This document shows, one piece after another, positions 14,495 through 19,084 of a stretch of DNA of 19,084 nucleotides. Position 1 is the stretch's first letter; each line of letters starts with the position of its first letter. A program made the translations under genes and the position numbers. Under the pieces are notes generated by a model, which saw nothing but the letters and a program-made list of their open reading frames with translations, made no database searches and had not been told where the DNA came from. Source of the DNA: Promethearchaeota archaeon (lineage in GTDB: Archaea > Asgardarchaeota > Lokiarchaeia > Sigynarchaeales > SOKP01); NCBI GenBank assembly GCA_004524515.1, contig SDNV01000049.1:1-19084 (forward strand), read 5' to 3'.

Positions 14495-15958
14495 ATGGCA
14501 GCAGAAGCAGAAGTTGATTTAGAATCTCCTCCATTATTCGATTATCTTCGACAAGCAATCCCTATGGATGAATTGTTAGATTATGCTTCACCAAAACGTA
14601 TTCGCTCAATAGACTTTGTTAAAGGATTTGCCATAATTATGATCATGATGGCGCACATCTCAGAAGCGTGGTTAGATAGAGATTGGGTATTTGTTTATGC
14701 TATACTTTTCTGTGGACTTGATATTTTGGGACCCTCTCTTTTTGTATTCTTATCTGCTTTGAGTGTCATATTCAGTATTAAAAATAAGGAAGGGATTCTT
14801 CCGAAAAAAGTCATTAGAAACAGAGTATTTTCAAGAGGGTGTACTATTATGTTTATAGGGGTAATTATGAATTTATTAGGATTAAACCAAGCGGTATATA
14901 GACCTCCGTTCCCTTTAGTTTTGTGGGGATGGAATATATTAATGTTCTTAGGATTTTCTCAAATCGCATCTTATTACGCCTTGAAATTGAAAAAAACATA
15001 TAGAGCAATTATAGGTGTAATTATCATTTTAGTAACTCCTGGTTTGAGAGAATTTCTATTCATATATAAAGATGCGAACATGTTAATCTGGATATTACAT
15101 TTTTTCATTACCTCTCCCGCTCCTCAACTTACTCTCTTTCCTTGGCTTTCGATTTGTTTTATTTCTACAATTTTCGGAGAATATTTATATGCTTCAATGA
15201 TAAAAGGGACCAAACAGGATTATACAGTATTATTTAGAATCTTTCTAATCTGGGGAATAATTTTAGTTGCCATTGGAGTCTCCATAGGACTTCAATTACG
15301 TAATTTTGACAATATGGATGTAACTGAATATGTCCATCTGAATTTGTTGGCCATCATGAATCAACAAGATTATTACCATTTTAAAGGAATACCCGAATTT
15401 TTAATAAGAGGAACCGCTGGGAATATGTTTTATAATCTTGGAGCAGGGCTTTTAATTATAGCAATTAGCTTTTACTTCATTGATCTTAAAAATGGGGATA
15501 ATAAATTTATTAGAATGTTAATTTATTACGGAAAAATATCATTGAGTTTATTTCTAATACATTTGATGTTTGCCGCATTATTTGTAAGACAATTAAATAT
15601 AATTGTATGTTTAATTGCTCTCTTTGCATTCTGTGGGTTCATGGGATTCTTTATGTATATTTGGAATAGTTATGCGAAAGGGATTGGATCACCGGAATGG
15701 ATTATGGTTCAATTTAGTCGAGTAGGTGCCAAAACAGGGCAGCAATTTAAAAGAGAACTGAGAAAAACAGAATTGATGATAAGATCCTTTACACATATGA
15801 TTGCCATTAGAAGAAAAACTAAATTGGAAAAAATGGAGGATTTCCTTGAAGAGGAAAAGAAAAAAAGACTAAAAAAGATACAGAAAAAAGAACGAAAAAG
15901 AAAAATAAAGGCAGTACATAAACAAATGGGCTTTGAAGAGGGCAAGGAAGCGGATTAG
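14495..15958 (+). CDS. Multi-pass membrane acyltransferase (DUF1624/HGSNAT-like) with basic tail
   Basis: An integral membrane protein with about 10-11 hydrophobic segments between residues 40 and 395. The opening RIRSIDFVKGFAIIMIMMAHISEAW, with the membrane-embedded H54, is the hallmark of the DUF1624/heparan-glucosaminide acetyltransferase and acyltransferase-3-like group. FPWLSICFISTIFGEYLY and YYGKISLSLFLIHLMF fit the same family. These enzymes move an acyl group across or onto a membrane-exposed sugar or alcohol. The last 90 residues form a cytoplasmic, highly charged helix (EEEKKKRLKKIQKKERKRK), which is unusual for the family. The ATG at 14495 is chosen because GGTGA lies four bases before it. 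The ATG at 14483 would add four residues and has no such site. The natural acceptor is unknown: glycan, polyprenyl-linked sugar or lipid headgroup. Confidence 0.78.
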   Translation: MAAEAEVDLESPPLFDYLRQAIPMDELLDYASPKRIRSIDFVKGFAIIMIMMAHISEAWLDRDWVFVYAILFCGLDILGPSLFVFLSALSVIFSIKNKEGILPKKVIRNRVFSRGCTIMFIGVIMNLLGLNQAVYRPPFPLVLWGWNILMFLGFSQIASYYALKLKKTYRAIIGVIIILVTPGLREFLFIYKDANMLIWILHFFITSPAPQLTLFPWLSICFISTIFGEYLYASMIKGTKQDYTVLFRIFLIWGIILVAIGVSIGLQLRNFDNMDVTEYVHLNLLAIMNQQDYYHFKGIPEFLIRGTAGNMFYNLGAGLLIIAISFYFIDLKNGDNKFIRMLIYYGKISLSLFLIHLMFAALFVRQLNIIVCLIALFAFCGFMGFFMYIWNSYAKGIGSPEWIMVQFSRVGAKTGQQFKRELRKTELMIRSFTHMIAIRRKTKLEKMEDFLEEEKKKRLKKIQKKERKRKIKAVHKQMGFEEGKEAD

Positions 15959-15991
15959 TTATTTGATTTCTTCATTATAAAACTAATTATT

Positions 15992-16474
15992 TTAAAATCT
16001 ATATTTTTTTAATCCTTTTAATAAACAATCTCTAATTTCATCTCTTGCTATTCTAAATCCTTGTAATTCTTTCATGGATGGATCTTCAATATCACCACAT
16101 TCACCTGCAAATTCTTTCAAGGTGTAAACTTCTTTATCTTTAGCTCCATCTATTTGCATTATTTCTAATTTATGTTGTTCTGTCATCGTGAGGATAAGAT
16201 CTACATCTTTAAGCAATTCCGGGTGCTTTTTAATATCAATTGACATAGAATCTTCTGATAATATAATACCAATTTCCTTCATAGCCATTTTAGCATCCAT
16301 AGAAATCAACATTCCATCTCTCGCATTTGATGCGACTCCACATGAGAAAATATCAATGTGGTCTGAATTTTTTTTAGTGAGAAAGTCCTTTAAAAAACCT
16401 TCTGCCATAGGGCTTCTTGCGGTATTAACACTACAGGCAATTAAAATAGACTTATAAGGAAATTTGTTGTTCAT
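15992..16474 (-). CDS. Low-molecular-weight phosphatase (LMW-PTP/YwlE-like)
   Basis: A 160-residue phosphatase of the low-molecular-weight protein-tyrosine-phosphatase/arsenate-reductase fold. The P-loop is C14-SVNTA-R20-S21-P, fitting CX5RS with catalytic C14 and R20. The general acid is D131 in DIEDP. Compared with the classical CxGNxCRSP loop, the second cysteine is alanine. Threonine occupies the position that in YwlE-type protein-arginine phosphatases is also threonine (isoleucine in many tyrosine phosphatases). YTLKEFAGECGDIEDP also resembles YwlE. Substrate could be phospho-arginine, phospho-tyrosine or a small molecule. It converges on the acyltransferase gene (33 bases between stops) and follows the LRR gene on the same strand after 140 bases, with its own TATA-like site near 16511. 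Confidence 0.88.
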   Translation of the reverse strand: MNNKFPYKSILIACSVNTARSPMAEGFLKDFLTKKNSDHIDIFSCGVASNARDGMLISMDAKMAMKEIGIILSEDSMSIDIKKHPELLKDVDLILTMTEQHKLEIMQIDGAKDKEVYTLKEFAGECGDIEDPSMKELQGFRIARDEIRDCLLKGLKKYRF

Positions 16475-16505
16475 TTTAATTATATTCTATTTGAAGTAAT
16501 TTAAT

Positions 16506-16516
16506 TTGTATAAATT
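16506..16516 (-). promoter_or_regulatory. Putative TATA box of the phosphatase gene
   Basis: The minus strand reads TAATTTATACA about 35 bases before the ATG at 16474, giving a predicted start near 16485 and a leader of about ten bases. Tentative in AT-rich DNA. Confidence 0.3.
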
Positions 16517-16614
16517 AATAATAACTTTAAAAGTTTCAAAATTTTAGAAAAATTCCCATAAAAATCGAAAATTTTTAAATTCCTCTGATAATCTTAGTCA
16601 ACTTATATAATTTG

Positions 16615-18000
16615 CTAATGATACTTCCTTATAATCTCACTGATAGGAATACCAAAAAAATATCTTTTAAATCCATTCAAATCTTCTGTATTTTCGAATT
16701 TGTCAAGTTTTTTCTTTATCCATGGAGGAATCTTTTTAATTCTATTTCCCGATAATTTCAAACAATTTAAATTTTTCAAAGTTTCTAATGATTCAGGGAC
16801 ATTTTCAATCATATTGTTTCTTAGATTAAGACGTTGGAGGTTAATTAATTTCCCTATTGAATTAGGTATAATTTTAATATCATTATTTGGTAATTCTAAT
16901 TCTATAAGATGCTCCAGGAAACAAATATGGCTTGGAAGGATGGTTAAATTTGAGAATTGCGAATTGAAAATGTAAATTCCAATAATATGGCCACTTTTGT
17001 TTATCTTATAATTACTTGCTTTATTTTTAGAAATAATTAAATTATCAAGGGAAATTTGCTCTAATTTTGAACCAGATAAAATCTCAAGTAATGCGAGTAC
17101 AAATGCCTCACTGGGTATTACTCCTTCCCATATATATTTCCTACTGACATATTTCCTCGCAATTAAAATAATTGGATAAGGAATATTGTTTAAATTATAA
17201 TTTTGATTTATTGACAATTTTTTAAGTTTATTAAGCTTAGATATGGAATCTGGGAGAGAAATAATATTACATCCACTGAGATCACACAATTTTAATCGAC
17301 GGAGTAAACCAATTGAATCTGGCAATGTTTCAATCTTATTGTGTCTTAAAATAAGATATTGTAGCTTAGATAGTGCACCTATGGATTGAGGCAGTTTATT
17401 AAGCCCCCAATTACTCAAATTTAAAGCTTTGATGTGTCCGTTTTTTATGGCACACATCATATAATTTCCCGAAATCACGCTACTCTCGGAACTAGTTGAA
17501 TACATTTTTAAGTAATTCATATTAAAAAAATCCACTTCAAGCTCTAAATCTAAAAGAAATTCTGCCTCATGAGGCGCAATTCCATAAATCGAAATTAGTC
17601 TTGCTTTTAACTGCGTATCCAAGCTTTCGATTTTGTGATTTTTTATTTTTTTAAATAATTTTATAAGTGTTTTTAATACCAATTTGGAATTATCATATTG
17701 TATTATCCATTCTAAAGAGGTGAAACCTTCATTTATATATTTATTAATGATTATAGAAGCAGCTTTAGCTCTAATTGAGGGATTTTCATCAGAAACTAGT
17801 ATATTTTCAAGAATTTTAAATGCTCTTTTAGTTTTATGACAAATTTTCCCCAATACTTCTAAACTTTTCATTCTGATTTTATTATTATTACTTCCCTCAA
17901 GTAATGAAATTAAAATTTCAATAGCAGCGCTACTGCTTATCTCTTTACTTAACACTTCATTATATACTTTTTCGGCACTTATCGGAGATTTAGAGATCAT
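16615..18000 (-). CDS. HEAT-like plus leucine-rich-repeat protein
   Basis: A 461-residue cytoplasmic protein built of interaction repeats, with no enzyme motif. Residues about 20-120 are paired helices resembling HEAT/ARM repeats (IRMKSLEVLGKICHK and SIRAKAASIIINKYI). Two LRR blocks follow, at about 190-275 and 347-432. They are of the 23-residue type LxxLxxLxLxxNxIxxLPxxI, seen in LPQSIGALSKLQYLILRHN and IPNSIGKLINLQRLNLRNN. Each block is preceded by the same cap: an E-A..L..LE helix, then GHIKAL or GHIIGI. The whole cap-plus-LRR unit therefore appears duplicated within the protein. Such caps are common in Lokiarchaeal LRR proteins, from general recollection. It is probably a scaffold or protein-binding factor, and the partner is unknown. 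A palindromic sequence lies 51 bases upstream of the start. Confidence 0.85.
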   Translation of the reverse strand: MISKSPISAEKVYNEVLSKEISSSAAIEILISLLEGSNNNKIRMKSLEVLGKICHKTKRAFKILENILVSDENPSIRAKAASIIINKYINEGFTSLEWIIQYDNSKLVLKTLIKLFKKIKNHKIESLDTQLKARLISIYGIAPHEAEFLLDLELEVDFFNMNYLKMYSTSSESSVISGNYMMCAIKNGHIKALNLSNWGLNKLPQSIGALSKLQYLILRHNKIETLPDSIGLLRRLKLCDLSGCNIISLPDSISKLNKLKKLSINQNYNLNNIPYPIILIARKYVSRKYIWEGVIPSEAFVLALLEILSGSKLEQISLDNLIISKNKASNYKINKSGHIIGIYIFNSQFSNLTILPSHICFLEHLIELELPNNDIKIIPNSIGKLINLQRLNLRNNMIENVPESLETLKNLNCLKLSGNRIKKIPPWIKKKLDKFENTEDLNGFKRYFFGIPISEIIRKYH

Positions 18001-18050
18001 TTCATTTATAAAAAAATATAAAAGCTCTATAATTGCTAATTAAATTATTT

Positions 18051-18072
18051 GTTTAATATTTAAATATTAAAC
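18051..18072. repeat. Perfect 22-bp palindrome upstream of the LRR gene
   Basis: GTTTAATATTT is followed directly by its exact reverse complement, with no spacer. It lies 51-72 bases before the ATG at 18000 and contains TATTTAAATA at its centre, so it may combine a TATA box with an operator. The chance of an 11-bp perfect arm at this base composition is roughly a few percent per window. Confidence 0.6.
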
Positions 18073-18179
18073 GTTGATACTTTATCAAGAGTGGTTATAT
18101 AATCATCTAAATTATTAGTCTAATTATTTTTCTTTTTAATTCTATTTGAATAATTTAAAATATTAATATAAGAGAAATC

Positions 18180-18190
18180 TTTAAAAAAAA
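18180..18190 (-). terminator. T-run terminator of the nicotinamidase gene
   Basis: The minus strand has TTTTTTTT four bases after the stop codon at 18195. This long U-tract is the clearest terminator candidate in the window. Confidence 0.5.
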
Positions 18191-18194
18191 GAGT

Positions 18195-18878
18195 TTAATT
18201 GAAGCTGTCCCTCTTAGCGAAATTTATTCCTTTCGTTGTCATGTGTTCTAACGCATTAGAAATATTTCCAGGTGGTAAATCAATTCCCTTTGTAAGATCT
18301 ATTATAAGATATACTTCTTCAAAGCCAAAATCCACAGCATCCATAGCGCTATAATAACAGCAATAATCCAATGCTAATCCACAGATAAAAATCCGTTTAA
18401 TCTTCAAAGATTTTAAATATCCTGATAATCCAGTTTCCGCTATCTTATCATTTTCCAAAAAAGCAGAATAACTATCCACAGTTGGATTCCTACCTTTACG
18501 AATTATAGCACTCGCATAGAGTAAATTTAAATCTTTATGAAGTGCAGCACCATTTGTGCCTTGTACACAATGATCTGGCCATAAAACTGGCCCTATAGCT
18601 CCATCATTAGATTGATATTCATCTCCAGGATTTTTATCTGGATAACTGCTCGCAAAAGATAAATGCCCTTTAGGATGCCAATCCTGGGTCATTATAACCG
18701 CAGCATTATTTTTACTAAAATTTTCTGCAATTTTATTCACCCCTTCAATGATTATATCACCTTGTTCAACTGCTAGGGCTCCTCCCGGCAAAAAATCGTT
18801 TTGTATATCAACAACTAATAATGCGTCTTTCTCTTTTACTTTAATTTCTTTTTCGATTTTTAACTCATTTATATTCAT
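18195..18878 (-). CDS. pncA: Nicotinamidase (isochorismatase-like fold)
   Basis: Hydrolyses nicotinamide to nicotinate and ammonia in NAD salvage in the cytoplasm. The catalytic triad of the family is visible: D24 in VVDIQNDFLPGG, K128 in IIRKG and C173 in LDYCC. The 45-residue K-to-C spacing is that of PncA enzymes. Metal ligands D66, H68 and H72 are in TQDWHPKGHLSF. WPDHCVQGT (100-108) is also typical. The 227 residues include about 18 extra N-terminal residues, slightly longer than bacterial PncA. It is transcribed alone on the minus strand from the TATA-like site near 18918 and ends at a strong T-run. There is no clear functional link to its neighbours. Confidence 0.94.
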   Translation of the reverse strand: MNINELKIEKEIKVKEKDALLVVDIQNDFLPGGALAVEQGDIIIEGVNKIAENFSKNNAAVIMTQDWHPKGHLSFASSYPDKNPGDEYQSNDGAIGPVLWPDHCVQGTNGAALHKDLNLLYASAIIRKGRNPTVDSYSAFLENDKIAETGLSGYLKSLKIKRIFICGLALDYCCYYSAMDAVDFGFEEVYLIIDLTKGIDLPPGNISNALEHMTTKGINFAKRDSFN

Positions 18879-18913
18879 TGTCGATTACCCATTAAAATTT
18901 ACCTTCTCTAATT

Positions 18914-18926
18914 TTTAAATGTATTT
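18914..18926 (-). promoter_or_regulatory. Putative TATA box of the nicotinamidase gene
   Basis: The minus strand reads ATACATTTAAAAA about 40 bases before the ATG at 18878. The predicted start near 18893 gives a leader of about 15 bases. The remaining sequence to the window end shows no gene that I can support. Confidence 0.4.
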
Positions 18927-19084
18927 TTTTTAATAAATAAAATAATCTCTTCCTACTATTTAAAAGAATAAGCATAATCTGTTATTGAATGCGAAATTTT
19001 TTATAAAAAAGATAGATACTGAGATCTATTATCCACAATCCTCACTCACAAAAGAAAATCCCTTCTACACGCGACCATCTTACT

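Noticed and set aside
16525..16537. Interrupted dyad AACTTT-A-AAAGTT upstream of the phosphatase gene
   Set aside because: Only six-base arms in AT-rich DNA; expected by chance.
19013..19030. Dyad ATAGAT-ACTGAG-ATCTAT near the right end
   Set aside because: Six-base arms with no gene close by in the window; too weak to call a terminator or operator.
1..19084. CRISPR arrays, transposases, integrases, rRNA or tRNA genes
   Set aside because: Looked for spaced direct repeats, DDE or tyrosine-recombinase motifs and cloverleaf signatures; none recognised by eye. A tRNA scan would be needed for certainty.

Overview
The window is AT-rich and gene-dense. It carries 14 protein-coding genes on both strands and no rRNA, tRNA or CRISPR array that I can see. 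It looks archaeal: TTTAAA/TTATATA-type TATA boxes lie about 25-40 bases before start codons, several transcripts would be nearly leaderless, Shine-Dalgarno sites are of the GGTGA/GGGAGG type, and TTG starts are used. The gene content suggests an Asgard archaeon, most likely Lokiarchaeia-like. The main pointers are a HEAT-like plus LRR protein with the 'NGHI..L' LRR cap and several ATP-grasp proteins that resemble eukaryotic inositol-phosphate kinases (ITPK). This placement is inference from motifs, not a database result.

Left part (1-6142). Two tandem HAD-family phosphatase paralogs (85-1068 and 1097-2083, minus) each end in a lysine-rich tail with an aromatic residue every seven positions. 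Next come two minus-strand ATP-grasp genes (2216-3010 and 3029-3850) and a divergent plus-strand third (4069-5001). A minus-strand myo-inositol-1-phosphate synthase follows (5051-6142). A fourth ATP-grasp gene lies further right (13482-14369). Three of the four ATP-grasp proteins keep the D...DxN metal-binding signature in a DINDFP-like context, close to the DINYFPG motif of ITPKs. The working hypothesis is a soluble inositol-phosphate pathway: the synthase makes inositol monophosphate from glucose-6-phosphate, ATP-grasp kinases phosphorylate it further, and the HAD enzymes may remove phosphates. RimK-like ligase activity is the main alternative.

Middle part (6274-13401). After a minus-strand short-chain dehydrogenase comes a three-gene plus-strand operon: a GH38/GH57-superfamily-like glycosidase, a zinc-type alcohol/polyol dehydrogenase, and a DapA/KDG-aldolase-family lyase. 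A convergent MFS sugar transporter of GPH/SLC45 type follows. Together these look like uptake and breakdown of a glycan or glycoside. None of the three operon genes has an in-frame ATG at its 5' end: the first two start with TTG, and the third appears to start with ATT, or else its reading frame contains a one-base error.

Right part (13402-19084). The fourth ATP-grasp gene is followed by a multi-pass membrane acyltransferase with a basic coiled-coil tail, a low-molecular-weight phosphatase with an unusual P-loop, the HEAT-like/LRR protein, and a nicotinamidase. A perfect 22-bp palindrome lies just upstream of the LRR gene. No intergenic stretch exceeds 300 bases.
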